From Microbacterium sp. BLY (lineage in GTDB: Bacteria > Actinomycetota > Actinomycetes > Actinomycetales > Microbacteriaceae), in the NCBI RefSeq assembly GCF_017939615.1, contig NZ_JAGKSR010000001.1:930001-994000 (forward strand): a stretch of DNA of 64,000 bases, given 5' to 3'. Shown one piece after another: positions 20,301 to 28,803 of this stretch; within the stretch, counting starts at the first letter, position 1, and every line of letters starts with the position of its first letter. The notes under the pieces were generated by a model that saw nothing but the letters and a program-made list of their open reading frames with translations, was not told where the DNA came from and searched no databases. A program made the position numbers and the translations under genes.

Positions 20301-20863
20301 GTCGTGCCCGACGTGGCCAGCGCGTAGACGCCGGAGCCGCCGATGGACGGGACGAAGCCCGGGACCAGTTCGCCGGTCTTCGCGTCGAGCGCCGCGATGT
20401 TCCAGCGGTCCTTGCCGTTGACCTTGCTGAAGGTGCCGCCGATGTAGATGCGGGATCCGTCGGGCGATGCCGCGACCGCCTTGATGACGCCGTTGACCGT
20501 GGGCGCGAACGGGAGCAGGGCGCCGGTCTCGATGTCGTAGGCCAGCACGTTGGAGCGTGCCGTCAGGGCCGTGCCCGGTTCGGCCTTCGGCTCGCGGGCG
20601 TTGTCGAACTTGCCCACCGCGTACACCGTCGTGCCGATCGTGGTCTGCGCCCAGACGTACCCGTTGTCGATCTGGACGGTCGGAATCGGATCGGAGGTGA
20701 CGACGTCGTCGTCGCGTTGCAACAGCGGCGGCACCGTGTCCGGCGGCTCCGCCGCGGCGGCCGCACCCCCTCCGAGCGAGACGAGTCCGGCGGCGACGAT
20801 CACCCCCACGACCACTCCGGCCACGCCCGTTCGGGCGCGCTGAAAGACAGCTCTTTTCCCCAT
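17360..20863 (-). CDS. secreted beta-propeller / LamG / PKD-domain surface protein
   Basis: An 1,167-residue exported protein. A Sec signal peptide (about 1-38, ending near GGGAAAAAE) is followed by repeats of the form IYIGGTFSKVNG..ALDAKTG (roughly 60-480), a DUF5122-like propeller. An Ig-like stretch comes next, then a concanavalin/LamG domain (about 630-830, HSVEIWFQTSTTQGGLLFDF and WHHVVASLSP), two PKD domains with YRWDFGDGTTG and YRWDWGDGTTG (about 840-1000), and a C-terminal carbohydrate-binding-like domain. There is no sortase motif or membrane anchor, so it is likely released or wall-bound. Hairpin terminators stand before and after it, separating it from the flanking MoxR-system genes. 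Glycan or surface adhesion is the likely role. Confidence 0.85.
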   Translation of the reverse strand: MGKRAVFQRARTGVAGVVVGVIVAAGLVSLGGGAAAAAEPPDTVPPLLQRDDDVVTSDPIPTVQIDNGYVWAQTTIGTTVYAVGKFDNAREPKAEPGTALTARSNVLAYDIETGALLPFAPTVNGVIKAVAASPDGSRIYIGGTFSKVNGKDRWNIAALDAKTGELVPGFVPSIGGSGVYALATSGTTVYAGGLFTQANGTARNNLSAFDAKSGALLPWAPKTDLQVDAMVMDPAGEDTIIGGRFSQVNGNTEMRGSASVDKITGELNTEWELVKTVKNGAGSGTYAGKAGTFGLAVDATGVYGTAWGFADVATSSLEGTFAAEAGTGKVRWIADCLGDHYGVYSTGKVVYTTSHTHACDTAGLHPEQSPRIHRYSEAYTADARGVLGSQERLDIRKNWVGTPAPSAYNWTPDWGVGVTTGLGQAGLSITGTGDMISIGGEFRSVNNGQFEGLVRFSTAPPGGPKDGPRLSGDKWAPTATSLTSGHVKVTIPANWDRDDLTLTYELRRGDSATPLFTTTMDATWWNRPAVTFDDTTAPVGSQQEYTFTATDGDGHTVSSSTATVTVAGSTPPYSNAVLADEPALYYPLGTTEQDVAGTNSPIFRSGTKPLSTGIPKSVTGATALDGSKTGRIDTTTKIPAPASHSVEIWFQTSTTQGGLLFDFESSAAGYATRYNRNVYMTNDGRLNFGVYNGGTKVITTSAAYNDNRWHHVVASLSPAGMKLFVDGTLNTQLTTVTSGPQFDGYWRIGGGNLANWPNVPTSTFLTGNIDEFAVYPYGLSAPQVKTHYWVGRGSTAPVAAFTASASGFDVAFDASTSVPPGANTISAYRWDFGDGTTGTGKTPTHTYAKPGTYPVKLTVTDNQNLVGSVTKPVLVQGPNTLPTASFTLSAAELTASVDASASTDADGSISSYRWDWGDGTTGEGASATHTYATAGTRTVTLTVTDDVGGTATTTQEAVLTEPAPLANDEFDRTAGPGWGDALIGGTWKIAGGSAAAATVADGSGTLKLGAGETRHATLNTPTVASPALETTFRIDQASTTGGAYVGVIARDSAAGRYLVRAWLRPDGTIWLVAHRDGTLLATRVLSGVPVTPGSPYTLKVAVTGTDQASLTAKLWAAGTTEPSDWQLRATDATPLPAGGVGLSGSRSASATTPLAVSFDTFRVTPAE

Positions 20864-20977
20864 GTTTTTCCCCAGTCTTTTTCGATGACCGACCCCACGT
20901 CGGTCTTCCACGCCGGACGACGGACCGCCAGAGCTCCCCCAGGATGCTCGGACCACGGCGGCTCGTACCGGCGAGCC

Positions 20978-21007
20978 CCCGTCGGCGGCATGAGAGCCGC
21001 CGACGGG
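20978..21007 (-). terminator. terminator of the MoxR-VWA operon
   Basis: CCCGTCGGCGGC and GCCGCCGACGGG are perfect 12-bp arms with a six-base loop. The hairpin is 60 bp past the VWA stop and upstream of the LamG/PKD gene. Confidence 0.7.
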
Positions 21008-21066
21008 TAACATGATACCACCGCGACGGTGTGAGAACACGCCGTCCACAGCCCGATGCGGGCGCG

Positions 21067-22119
21067 TCAGCGTCCGTCGGAGCGGACCGCGCGACCGGGC
21101 GCGGGCGCGCGAAGGCCGCGAAGCCGAGCGATCAGCGTCGTCGCCCTGGCGAGCTCGACGCCCAGCGCGGCGAGGACCACCAGCGCCGCGATCCAGTACA
21201 GCTCGGTCACGTTGCCGACCTCTCCGGCATCCGCGTAGGCCGTGGTGCTCGCCGGAGCCTCCGGCAGCGTGGGGGCCACGTCGGCTTCACGGTGCTCGTA
21301 CTCGACGCCCAGCTGCTCGGCGATCGTCTGGAGGTTCGTCTCGTCGATCGTGGAGAGCGCGTCCGCGCCCTGGTACTGGATGTACTCCGATCCGCCGTCA
21401 CCGAGACCCCCGGTCGTCACGCGCATCGGGCCGCCCTCCGCGGTCCCGTAGCCGAAGACGGCGCCCGCATCGGTGTACCGCGCGCTGTCGGCGAACGACT
21501 CCGGCGTCGAGCCGGTCGTCTGCTCGCCGTCGCCGAAGTAGAACACCATGCGCGACCGGTCCGGCGACGACTCGGCGGCCGACGCGAGCGTCTCGCGGAG
21601 CAGCGGCGCCGCCACCCCGATCGAGCTGCCGCGCGACTGGCTGGTCACCTCGGGACGCAGGACGTCGAGGGAGCCGATGAGCGCGGTCGTATCGGTCGTC
21701 AGCGGCATCCGCAGCTCCGCCGCCGCATCGGACGTGATGAGGGCGAAACGGGCTCCGGGGTACTCCTCCACGAGGGCGCGCACGTCGGCGCGCACGCCGT
21801 CCAGGCGGGGAGCGCCGTCGGCCCAGTCCTCGGCCACGATGCTCGCCGTGGTGTCCACGACGAGCACGATGTCCGTGTCGGTCGCCAGCGTCTGCGTCGA
21901 TCCGCCCGGCACACCGGGCCGCAGCAGCATCACGGCACAGGCGAGGATCATCACGAGCCGCAGCGCCCACAGCGACCGATGGGCGGCGAGGGCGCGGCGG
22001 TCGGTGACGGCCGCCCCGGACACCCGCGGTGCCCGCACGAGCATCCAGACGGCGACGGCGGCCACTCCCGCGCACAGGAGCACGATGAGGAAGACGGGGA
22101 GGACGGGCTGGAAGATCAC
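21067..22119 (-). CDS. VWA-domain membrane protein (second of two)
   Basis: A 350-residue protein with two N-terminal membrane helices, a von Willebrand A domain (about 75-260) and a C-terminal membrane helix. The MIDAS motif is the variant DTTAS (in VLVVDTTASIVAEDWAD) rather than DxSxS. It is the last gene of the moxR-DUF58-VWA-VWA set; its GTG start overlaps the stop of the preceding VWA gene (GTGA). Such pairs work with MoxR AAA+ ATPases in the envelope; the specific client is not known. Confidence 0.85.
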   Translation of the reverse strand: MIFQPVLPVFLIVLLCAGVAAVAVWMLVRAPRVSGAAVTDRRALAAHRSLWALRLVMILACAVMLLRPGVPGGSTQTLATDTDIVLVVDTTASIVAEDWADGAPRLDGVRADVRALVEEYPGARFALITSDAAAELRMPLTTDTTALIGSLDVLRPEVTSQSRGSSIGVAAPLLRETLASAAESSPDRSRMVFYFGDGEQTTGSTPESFADSARYTDAGAVFGYGTAEGGPMRVTTGGLGDGGSEYIQYQGADALSTIDETNLQTIAEQLGVEYEHREADVAPTLPEAPASTTAYADAGEVGNVTELYWIAALVVLAALGVELARATTLIARLRGLRAPAPGRAVRSDGR

Positions 22120-23102
22120 AGGCGCACCCTCCACACCAGGATGACGAAGCCGAGAGCGAGGACCGCGAGCACCGCGATCCACAGGTTGGGGGTGTCGGTC
22201 CAGACCACCTGGGCCTCGCCGCGCAGCGCCGTGGCCTCCTGCTCCTGCACCTCGTCGATGATGTCGCCGACGGTGGTCGTGTCGCGCAGGCCGTAGGCCG
22301 CGCCCCCGGTGGCCTCGGCCGCCGCCGCGAGCTCGGCGCTCACCTCGGTGTCCTTGCCCTCGACGGGGTTGATCGCGAACACCCGCACGTTCTTCGAGGC
22401 GGCGTAGGCGGCGGCCTCCTCGAGCGTCACGATGGAGGCGCCGTTGATCTCGTTGTCGGTGGCGAAGATGACCGACCGCGACCGGTCGTCGTCCGGGTGG
22501 TCGAAGCCCATGGTGCACGCGGCCAGGCCGTCACCGATCAGGGAGGCCCCGTCGCCGTTGAGCGTGCCCCGCCAGTGCTCCGGGATCTCGTCGACGTAGT
22601 CGAAGCTCTTCATCATGCTCGCGAGGTGTTCGCGGATGAAGTCGTAGTCGTCGGTGAGGGGGAAGATCTGCACGGGGGAGCTGTTGAAGATCGTCAGACC
22701 GATGCGTTCGCCCTCGAAGCCGTCGAGCAGCTCATCGAACACGGACAGCACCTCGACATCCACCTCCGACATGGAACCGGACACGTCGAGGCACAGCATG
22801 ATGTCGCGGCTCGTGTTCACGGGCTGGACGGTCTGGGCCGACATCGGCCGGGCGGCGACGACGCCCGCGACGAGCGCGGCGGCCGCACCCAGGGCGACGA
22901 GTCCGGTCAGCGCCACGACGCGACGGGACAGCGCCTGCCGGAACGAGGGCAGCGCCCGCAGCCGCTCGGCCCGGGCGATGCGGGCCGTGTCGCCCGTGCG
23001 CGGATCGCGATGACGGCGCAGCCCCACCACGAGCCCGGCCACGACCGCGACGACGATCACGCCCGCCGCGGCGAGCAGCATCCACACGTTCGCTAGTGCC
23101 AT
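22116..23102 (-). CDS. VWA-domain membrane protein (first of two)
   Basis: A 328-residue protein with two N-terminal membrane helices, a VWA domain with the canonical MIDAS motif DVSGS (MLCLDVSGSMSEVDVE, about residue 105) and one C-terminal helix. This is the BatA-like layout of Gram-positive MoxR loci. The ATG at 23102 overlaps the end of the upstream small gene by 10 bp, indicating translational coupling. A second VWA gene follows with a GTGA overlap. Confidence 0.88.
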   Translation of the reverse strand: MALANVWMLLAAAGVIVVAVVAGLVVGLRRHRDPRTGDTARIARAERLRALPSFRQALSRRVVALTGLVALGAAAALVAGVVAARPMSAQTVQPVNTSRDIMLCLDVSGSMSEVDVEVLSVFDELLDGFEGERIGLTIFNSSPVQIFPLTDDYDFIREHLASMMKSFDYVDEIPEHWRGTLNGDGASLIGDGLAACTMGFDHPDDDRSRSVIFATDNEINGASIVTLEEAAAYAASKNVRVFAINPVEGKDTEVSAELAAAAEATGGAAYGLRDTTTVGDIIDEVQEQEATALRGEAQVVWTDTPNLWIAVLAVLALGFVILVWRVRL

Positions 23103-23581
23103 GCGCGCACCACCGTCCGGGCGGCCGCGGCGCCGGCGACCGGGTCGATCACGGGCCCCTGCCGGAAGATGCTCGGGTAGTAGTGGCGTCCCATCGCGTC
23201 GATGAGGGCGGGGTGCACGCCACGGGCGACGAGGTCGTCCAGGGCGAGCACCGGCGCTTCCAGGCCGCTGTACTCGTTGACGAAGGTGCGCACGACGCGG
23301 CTGAGCTCGAGGTTGGCCTGGCGCGCCGACAGTCGACGTTCGCGGTAGTCGTGCTCGACGCGATCGATGCGGTCGAGGTACTCGGAACGCAGCGCGGACA
23401 GCACATCGAGCGTGGACGGGCGGTCCACGTCCGCGGGGGTGCCCGTTCCGGCCGGGCGCGGCCGGGTGAGGTGGAACAGCAGCCACACACCGAGGATGAG
23501 CAGCGCCAGGATGCCGAGCGCGAGCAGCATCCATCCCCATCCGTACTGCGCCGGGGGGTAGAGGTCGTCAGAACCGGGCAT
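23093..23581 (-). CDS. small membrane protein of the MoxR operon
   Basis: A 162-residue protein: one membrane helix (about 15-37) and a helical cytoplasmic domain with a basic-acidic heptad-like stretch (LSALRSEYLDRIDRVEHDYR). Its place between the DUF58 and VWA genes matches the DUF4381-like slot of MoxR operons, although similarity to DUF4381 is not clear by eye. It overlaps DUF58 by 14 bp and the VWA gene by 10 bp. Confidence 0.78.
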   Translation of the reverse strand: MPGSDDLYPPAQYGWGWMLLALGILALLILGVWLLFHLTRPRPAGTGTPADVDRPSTLDVLSALRSEYLDRIDRVEHDYRERRLSARQANLELSRVVRTFVNEYSGLEAPVLALDDLVARGVHPALIDAMGRHYYPSIFRQGPVIDPVAGAAAARTVVRAWH

Positions 23582-24455
23582 CGGACCTCCGGTTCAGCAG
23601 GTGCAGCAGCTGCGGGACGGCGTCGTCCTGGCCGTCGAGGGCGGCGTGGCTGATCTCCATCCGCGTCAGCAGGTCGGCGAGGCGGGCGGCGTCGGCGTCG
23701 CGGTGCGCCGTGAGCTCCTGCACGATGGCGCGGTCGCCCTGCACGAAGTCCGGCACCTCCCAGCGGCTGTCGACGTCCGCGCGCCGACGACCGGAGCGAT
23801 GATCGAGCACCGGCTCCGCGTCGCGGAGCGTCAGCCACAGCACGTCGTGCTGCACCCGCAGGCGGCGCAGCAGCCGCTCGGTCTCCGTTGTCACCGGCGC
23901 CTCGTCGGTGACGACGACCACGATCATCCGGCGCGCGATGGTCCGGGTGACGAACGACAGCAGGGCGTCGCGGTCGCTCGGCGCCGCCGCGTCGTCGACC
24001 GCGCGGTCGATCGTACGGAGGGCGTGCTCGAGCGCACCCTCGCTGCGCCCCGGCGCGAGGCGGCGGACGCGCGACGAATCGCCGTAGACGACGGTGAAGT
24101 CGTCGCCGTGGCGCAGGGTGAGCACGCCGAGCGCCCCGGTCGCCAGGATGGTGAGCTCCTTCTTCGAGCGTTCGTCGGCGGCGAGGGCGCTCATGGAACG
24201 GCCCGTGTCCACGACGAACATCACGGTGTGCATCCGCGTCGCGCGCGATCGCTTGACCAGCGGCGTCCCGAGGCGGGCGGTCGCGCGCCAGTCGATATCG
24301 CGCACCTGGTCGCCGTACTCGTACTTCCGCAGGTCCTCGAAGTCGAGGCTCCGCCCGTGCAGGAGCGATGCGTACGCGCCGTCGAGCGCGTGCAGCGACT
24401 TGCGGTTCGAGTGGATGAAGAGCTTGCTCTTCACCTGCGTGATCAGGCTGGGCAT
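23568..24455 (-). CDS. DUF58 domain protein
   Basis: A 295-residue cytoplasmic protein. It contains the DUF58 core YEYGDQVRDIDWRATARLGTPLVKRS (split as YEYGDQVRDIDW and ATARLGTPLV), followed by a VWA-like fold with VMFVVDTGRSMSA (DxGxS, about 85-95). DUF58 proteins are constant partners of MoxR ATPases. It follows moxR by 29 bp on the same strand and overlaps the next gene. Start ATG 24455; upstream in-frame sequence belongs to the moxR tail. Confidence 0.9.
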   Translation of the reverse strand: MPSLITQVKSKLFIHSNRKSLHALDGAYASLLHGRSLDFEDLRKYEYGDQVRDIDWRATARLGTPLVKRSRATRMHTVMFVVDTGRSMSALAADERSKKELTILATGALGVLTLRHGDDFTVVYGDSSRVRRLAPGRSEGALEHALRTIDRAVDDAAAPSDRDALLSFVTRTIARRMIVVVVTDEAPVTTETERLLRRLRVQHDVLWLTLRDAEPVLDHRSGRRRADVDSRWEVPDFVQGDRAIVQELTAHRDADAARLADLLTRMEISHAALDGQDDAVPQLLHLLNRRSDARF

Positions 24456-24484
24456 CTGGCGGAGGGTCCCTGAGGGGGTCGAGG

Positions 24485-25588
24485 TCAGGGGGTGGGCACG
24501 GCGGCGAAGATCTGGTCGATGATCTCCTCGCTGCGGATGCCCTCGGCGTCGGCCTCGAACGTCAGCAGCACGCGGTGCCGGAGCACGAGGTGACGTAGGG
24601 CGCGGATGTCCTCCGGCAGCACGTGGCTCCGGCCGCTGAGGAGCGCGAGGGCGCGGGAGGCCTGCAGGAAGGCGATGCTCGCGCGCGGGCTCGCCCCGTA
24701 CTTGATGTAGCGGGCGCGCTCCTCGCCGATGTACGGGGCCGGGTTCCGCGTCACGTACGCGATCGACACGATGTAGTTGCGGATCGCGGGGTCGACGTAG
24801 ATGCAGCTCGCGACGTCCTGCAGCAGGTGCACGTCGTCGAGCGTCACCGCGCTGTGCACGTGCCGGTCCGGGTCGAGCACCCCGGAGTCGATGCGGCTGA
24901 GGATCTCGAACTCCTCCGCCGGGCTCGGGTACTCCACGATCTCCTTGAGCAGGAAGCGGTCCATCTGCGCCTCGGGCAGCTCGTACGTGCCCTCCTGCTC
25001 GATGGGGTTCTGCGTCGCGATCACGAGGAACGGCTTCGGCAGCGGGTGGATCTCGCCGCCGATGGTGGTCTGGTGCTCCTGCATCGCCTCGAGCATCGCG
25101 CTCTGGGTCTTCGCGCTGGAGCGGTTGATCTCGTCGAGCAGCACGAAGTTGGCGTGGACGGGGCCGAGGACGGTGCGGAAGCTGCCCGTCGCGGCATCGT
25201 AGATCTGGTTGCCCGTGATGTCGCTCGGCAGCAGGTCGGGCGTGCACTGGATGCGCTTGAACTTCGCCTTCACCGTGTCGGCGAGGGTGCTGGCGGCCGT
25301 GGTCTTGGCGAGGCCGGGCACGCTCTCCAGGAGGATGTGGCCGCCGGCGATGAGGGCGACGAGCAGGCTGGTGCGCAGGCGCTCCTGGCCGACCATCTTG
25401 GCGGAGTACGCGTCGGAGATCGTCCGCAGCACGGCGGCGGCACGCGCCATCTCGGCCTCGGTCGGCGCGGGCTGCGCGGCGGCCGGAGCCGGTGCGGCGG
25501 TGGCCGTCGGAGCGGGAGGCGTGGCGGGGGCAGGGGGCGGCGGGGGCGCGGAGATCGTCGGCGGGGTCTGCGCGTCGGCGTCGGTCAT
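24485..25588 (-). CDS. MoxR family AAA+ ATPase
   Basis: A 367-residue ATPase. A 75-residue Pro/Ala-rich N-terminus precedes the AAA+ core; the Walker A position reads [10 protein letters not shown], as usual for MoxR, and the Walker B is FVLLDEINR, with the sensor block [23 protein letters not shown]. MoxR ATPases act as chaperone-like partners of VWA proteins. It is the first gene of the five-gene operon down to 21067. The start at 25588 follows GGGAGACGAAGACC. Confidence 0.93.
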   Translation of the reverse strand: MTDADAQTPPTISAPPPPPAPATPPAPTATAAPAPAAAQPAPTEAEMARAAAVLRTISDAYSAKMVGQERLRTSLLVALIAGGHILLESVPGLAKTTAASTLADTVKAKFKRIQCTPDLLPSDITGNQIYDAATGSFRTVLGPVHANFVLLDEINRSSAKTQSAMLEAMQEHQTTIGGEIHPLPKPFLVIATQNPIEQEGTYELPEAQMDRFLLKEIVEYPSPAEEFEILSRIDSGVLDPDRHVHSAVTLDDVHLLQDVASCIYVDPAIRNYIVSIAYVTRNPAPYIGEERARYIKYGASPRASIAFLQASRALALLSGRSHVLPEDIRALRHLVLRHRVLLTFEADAEGIRSEEIIDQIFAAVPTP

Positions 25589-25693
25589 CGGTCTTCGTCT
25601 CCCTCGGTCACCGCGGGCCCGCACGGCGCGCCCCTCCGCCGACCAGCGTAATCGCATCCGCGCGACGCCGGCGCGGCGCGGCCGGGAGCACGG

Positions 25694-26605
25694 CTAGCGC
25701 GGCCGGCTCCCGCGCATCCGCGTGATGAGGACGCCGAGCAGGCACAGAGCGCCGCCGACGAACATGAGCGGGGTCGGCACCTCCCCGAGGATCATCCACG
25801 ACAGCAGGATCGCGAGGGCCGGGACCACGTAGGTCGTCGCCGAGGTCTTCCCCGCGGTGCTGCGCTGCAGCACGTACGCCCAGGTCGTGAAGGCGATGGC
25901 CGTCGGGAACACGCCCAGGTAGACCACCCACAGGGTCGCGTCGAGGGGAGCGGAGCGCACATCGGCGATCAGCGGACCGAGCCACGGCAGCAGCGCGACC
26001 GTGCCGGCGGCCGCACCCAGCCACGTCAGGGTGGTCGCGTCGGCCCCGTCGCTCAGCAGGTGCTTCTGCAGCAGCGTGCACCCCGCGTACATCACCGCCG
26101 CGAGCAGGGCCAGCAGCAGCCCGGTGATGTCCGGTCCGCCGGCGCCGGTGGAGTTCATGCCGATGAGCACGACACCGAGGAAGGCGATCGGCGCACCGAT
26201 GATGAGCGGCCGCGGGAATCCCTCGCGTAGGAACAGCCCGCTGAAGACGACGACCATGAGCGGGGCCAGGTTGACGACCATCGCCGCGGTGCCCGCGTCG
26301 AGCGTGCGCTCGGCACTGTTGAGGGCGAGGTTGTAGACGCAGAACCACCCGACTCCCCACAGCACCACGAGCGGCCACTGCCGCCGGGTCGGGAAGCGGA
26401 GGCCGTGACGCAGCGCGATCGCGGTGAGCACGAGGGTGCCGACGGCCATCCGCAGCAGCGCCAGAGCACCGGGATCGTAGTGCGGTCCCGCGCCGCGGAT
26501 GCCGATGAACGCCGACGCCCAGAGCACCACCGTCACGGCTGCCGCGAGCAGCACCAGGGCGCCGGGCGCCCGGGTCGGCGCGCTCTGCGGGTCGCCCACC
26601 GGCAT
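25694..26605 (-). CDS. EamA/DMT family transporter
   Basis: A 303-residue integral membrane protein with ten predicted helices formed by two EamA repeats (first repeat starting LWASAFIGIRGAG, second starting LLALLAAVMYAGC, ending FVGGALCLLGVLITR). DMT family members export amino acids or metabolites; no substrate can be assigned. The ATG at 26605 is preferred; a GTG 24 bases earlier is in frame and has a comparable upstream purine run. Confidence 0.88.
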   Translation of the reverse strand: MPVGDPQSAPTRAPGALVLLAAAVTVVLWASAFIGIRGAGPHYDPGALALLRMAVGTLVLTAIALRHGLRFPTRRQWPLVVLWGVGWFCVYNLALNSAERTLDAGTAAMVVNLAPLMVVVFSGLFLREGFPRPLIIGAPIAFLGVVLIGMNSTGAGGPDITGLLLALLAAVMYAGCTLLQKHLLSDGADATTLTWLGAAAGTVALLPWLGPLIADVRSAPLDATLWVVYLGVFPTAIAFTTWAYVLQRSTAGKTSATTYVVPALAILLSWMILGEVPTPLMFVGGALCLLGVLITRMRGSRPR

Positions 26606-26750
26606 CGCCCTGTCGTCCTGTCGCACCGTCCGATCCTGGCACCGCCCACCGACATCGGCGAGGCGCGGAGGCGAATCACCCGGGCGATTGCCCTCGAACG
26701 GCGTCCGCAGGCCCCCGAAGAGCGACGATGTCGCCCTACGATCGGTGCTC

Positions 26751-27128
26751 ATGACAGCACGGAACAGGCACCAGGATGACGGGGTCGAACGACACAGCGG
26801 CGTCCTCAGCGGAGGCGGAAGCCCCACCCTCTGGGGGGCGTTGATCGGGCTCATCGTGTTCGTCTTCGTCGCCGTGCCGATCAGTGCGGCGGTGCGCTTC
26901 GCGACCCACCCGCTGTCGCAACAGCTGTTCGGGGGTCGGCTCTCGGAGGCCACGACGGCGGGTTATCAGGCGTTCTGGTGGATCGTGGCCCTGATGCTCC
27001 TCGCCCTGCCGTTCCTGGTGGGGTGGGCGGTCGCCCGCCTCTCCGCTCGCACCCTCGCCATCATCGGGGCGATCTTCGTCGTCTTCTTCATCCTCACGCT
27101 GATCCTCGGTCAGCTGTACGTGTTCTGA
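26751..27128 (+). CDS. hypothetical small membrane protein
   Basis: A 125-residue protein with three membrane helices (about 30-50, 70-95, 98-122) and a polar 25-residue N-terminus. It is divergent from the EamA gene. I do not recognise the family. The ATG at 26751 was chosen because the first helix follows at a normal distance. Confidence 0.65.
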   Translation: MTARNRHQDDGVERHSGVLSGGGSPTLWGALIGLIVFVFVAVPISAAVRFATHPLSQQLFGGRLSEATTAGYQAFWWIVALMLLALPFLVGWAVARLSARTLAIIGAIFVVFFILTLILGQLYVF

Positions 27129-27138
27129 CGCGGAGTCC

Positions 27139-27202
27139 CGCGGTGCGGGATCACAACCGTGCCGCCGGAGACCCGCGGAGGAACGTTCTCCGTCCCGTAT
27201 CG
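27139..27202. repeat. 64-bp intergenic repeat, copy 1
   Basis: Begins CGCGGTGCGGGATC and ends CCGTCCCGTATCG. About 52 of 64 positions match the copy at 29533-29596, with the differences in the centre. The ends are imperfect inverted repeats (CGGTGCGGGA versus CGATACGGGA). Confidence 0.75.
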
Positions 27203-27360
27203 ATGGCAGCCCCGCCGGCGCCGCGGAGCCGCACTGCTAACGTCGAAGGACAGCCACTGTCCGGGCGGGTCGAGCGTTCCGCTCCCACCGGGGAAGAACT
27301 GTCCTCCTCTCCCGGATACGGCTGCGCCCGATACATGACGGAAGAGTATGAGGACGATAC

Positions 27361-28722
27361 GTGACGAACAGTGAACGAGTAGCGATCATCGGTGCTGGCC
27401 CCTCGGGGATGGCGCAGCTGCGGGCCTTCGAGTCCGCGGCCCGTGCGGGGGCGGAGATCCCCGAACTGGTCTGCTTCGAGAAGCAGGCCGACTGGGGCGG
27501 CCAGTGGAACTACACCTGGCGCACCGGGCTGGACGAGTACGGCGAGCCCGTGCACTCCAGCATGTACCGCAACCTGTGGTCGAACGGTCCGAAGGAGGCC
27601 CTGGAGTTCGCCGACTACACCTTCGACGAGCACTTCGGCCGGCCGATCTCGTCGTACCCGCCGCGTCCGGTGCTGTGGGACTACATCGCCGGGCGTCTCG
27701 CGAAGACGCGGGTGCGCGACCTCATCCGCTTCCAGACGGCGGTGCGCTGGGTGGAGTTCGACGCAGACCGTGAGGTGTTCCGCCTCACCAGCGAGCACCT
27801 GCCCACCGGGCGCACGACCACGGAGGAGTTCGACCGCGTGGTCGTGGCCAGCGGGCACTTCTCCTTCCCGAACGTGCCGCACTTCGACGGCATCGAGACC
27901 TTCCCCGGATCGGTCGCCCACGCGCACGACTTCCGGGGTGCCGAGGCGCTCGCCGGGCGGGACGTGCTGGTGATCGGATCGAGCTACTCGGCGGAGGACA
28001 TCGGCAGCCAGGCCTTCAAGATGGGTGCCCGCTCGGTCACCGCGAGCTACCGGACCGCGCCGATGGGCTACGACTGGCCGGAGGGCTTCGAGGAGCGCCC
28101 GTGCGTCGAGCGCTTCGAGGGCCGTACCGTGCACTTCGCCGACGGCACCTCGAAGGAGGTCGACGCCGTCATCCTCTGCACCGGCTACCTGCACAAGTAC
28201 CCGTTCCTGCCCGCGGAGCTCGCCCTGTCCTCGCCGAACAACGTCTACCCCGACGGGCTGTACCGGGGTGTGCTCTGGCAGGGCAACCCGCGCCTGGCAT
28301 ACCTCGGCGCGCAGGATCAGTGGTTCACGTTCAACATGTTCGACGCACAGGCCTGGTTCGTGCGCGACGTCATCCTCGGCCGGATCGCCCTGCCCGATGA
28401 GGCGGAGCGCGCCGCGTCGATCGCGGCGTGGCGGGAGCGGTTCGCGCGGATCGACTCGGCCGCGGCGGAGATCCGTTTCCAGGCCGACTACATCCGCGAC
28501 CTGCTGGAGTGCACCGATTACCCGGCGTTCGACATCGATCGAGTCGTGGAGATCTTCCTCGCGTGGAAGCGCGACAAGAAGGCCGACATCATGGGCTACC
28601 GCGACCGCGTGTACCCCTCCGTCATGACCGGGACGCTCGCGGCCGCACATCACACCCCGTGGCTGGAGGAGCTCGACGACTCCCTCGAGCGCTACCTCGA
28701 GGCCGACGCTCTCCTCGTCTGA
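27361..28722 (+). CDS. tmm: trimethylamine monooxygenase-like flavin monooxygenase
   Basis: A 453-residue class B flavoprotein monooxygenase. The FAD site GAGPSG is at 11-16, the FMO signature FPGSVAHAHDF at 181-191 and the NADPH site VIGSSYSAEDIG near 205. Blocks such as WGGQWNYTWRTGLDEYGEPV, SMYRNLWSNGPKE (a catalytic asparagine near 75), QDQWFTFNMFDAQAW and the C-terminal HHTPWLEELDDSLE agree strongly, from memory, with bacterial trimethylamine monooxygenases, which oxidise trimethylamine to its N-oxide with NADPH and O2. No TMAO demethylase or dedicated transporter is adjacent. The start is GTG at 27361. Indole or other amine oxidation is the alternative. Confidence 0.8.
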   Translation: MTNSERVAIIGAGPSGMAQLRAFESAARAGAEIPELVCFEKQADWGGQWNYTWRTGLDEYGEPVHSSMYRNLWSNGPKEALEFADYTFDEHFGRPISSYPPRPVLWDYIAGRLAKTRVRDLIRFQTAVRWVEFDADREVFRLTSEHLPTGRTTTEEFDRVVVASGHFSFPNVPHFDGIETFPGSVAHAHDFRGAEALAGRDVLVIGSSYSAEDIGSQAFKMGARSVTASYRTAPMGYDWPEGFEERPCVERFEGRTVHFADGTSKEVDAVILCTGYLHKYPFLPAELALSSPNNVYPDGLYRGVLWQGNPRLAYLGAQDQWFTFNMFDAQAWFVRDVILGRIALPDEAERAASIAAWRERFARIDSAAAEIRFQADYIRDLLECTDYPAFDIDRVVEIFLAWKRDKKADIMGYRDRVYPSVMTGTLAAAHHTPWLEELDDSLERYLEADALLV

Positions 28723-28726
28723 TCGC

Positions 28727-28803
28727 CGACCCACCCCCTTCCGGCCGCCCCACCCCTTTTCGTACGTGCGCAAGGGGGTGGGGCGCACGGAAAGGGGTGG
28801 GTC
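28727..28803. repeat. GACCCACCCC palindromic element, copy 2
   Basis: GACCCACCCCCTT (28728-28740) pairs with AAAGGGGTGGGTC (28791-28803), and a nested pair CCCCACCCCTT / AAGGGGGTGGGG lies inside. It sits between convergent tmm and the Pr6Pr gene, where it could also end transcription from both sides. Same family as 12559-12636. Confidence 0.8.

Noticed and set aside
17642..21010. A 1,122-codon plus-strand frame opposite the LamG/PKD gene
   Set aside because: It is the antisense shadow of the real gene, with Arg/Gly/Val-rich sequence and no recognisable domain or ribosome site.
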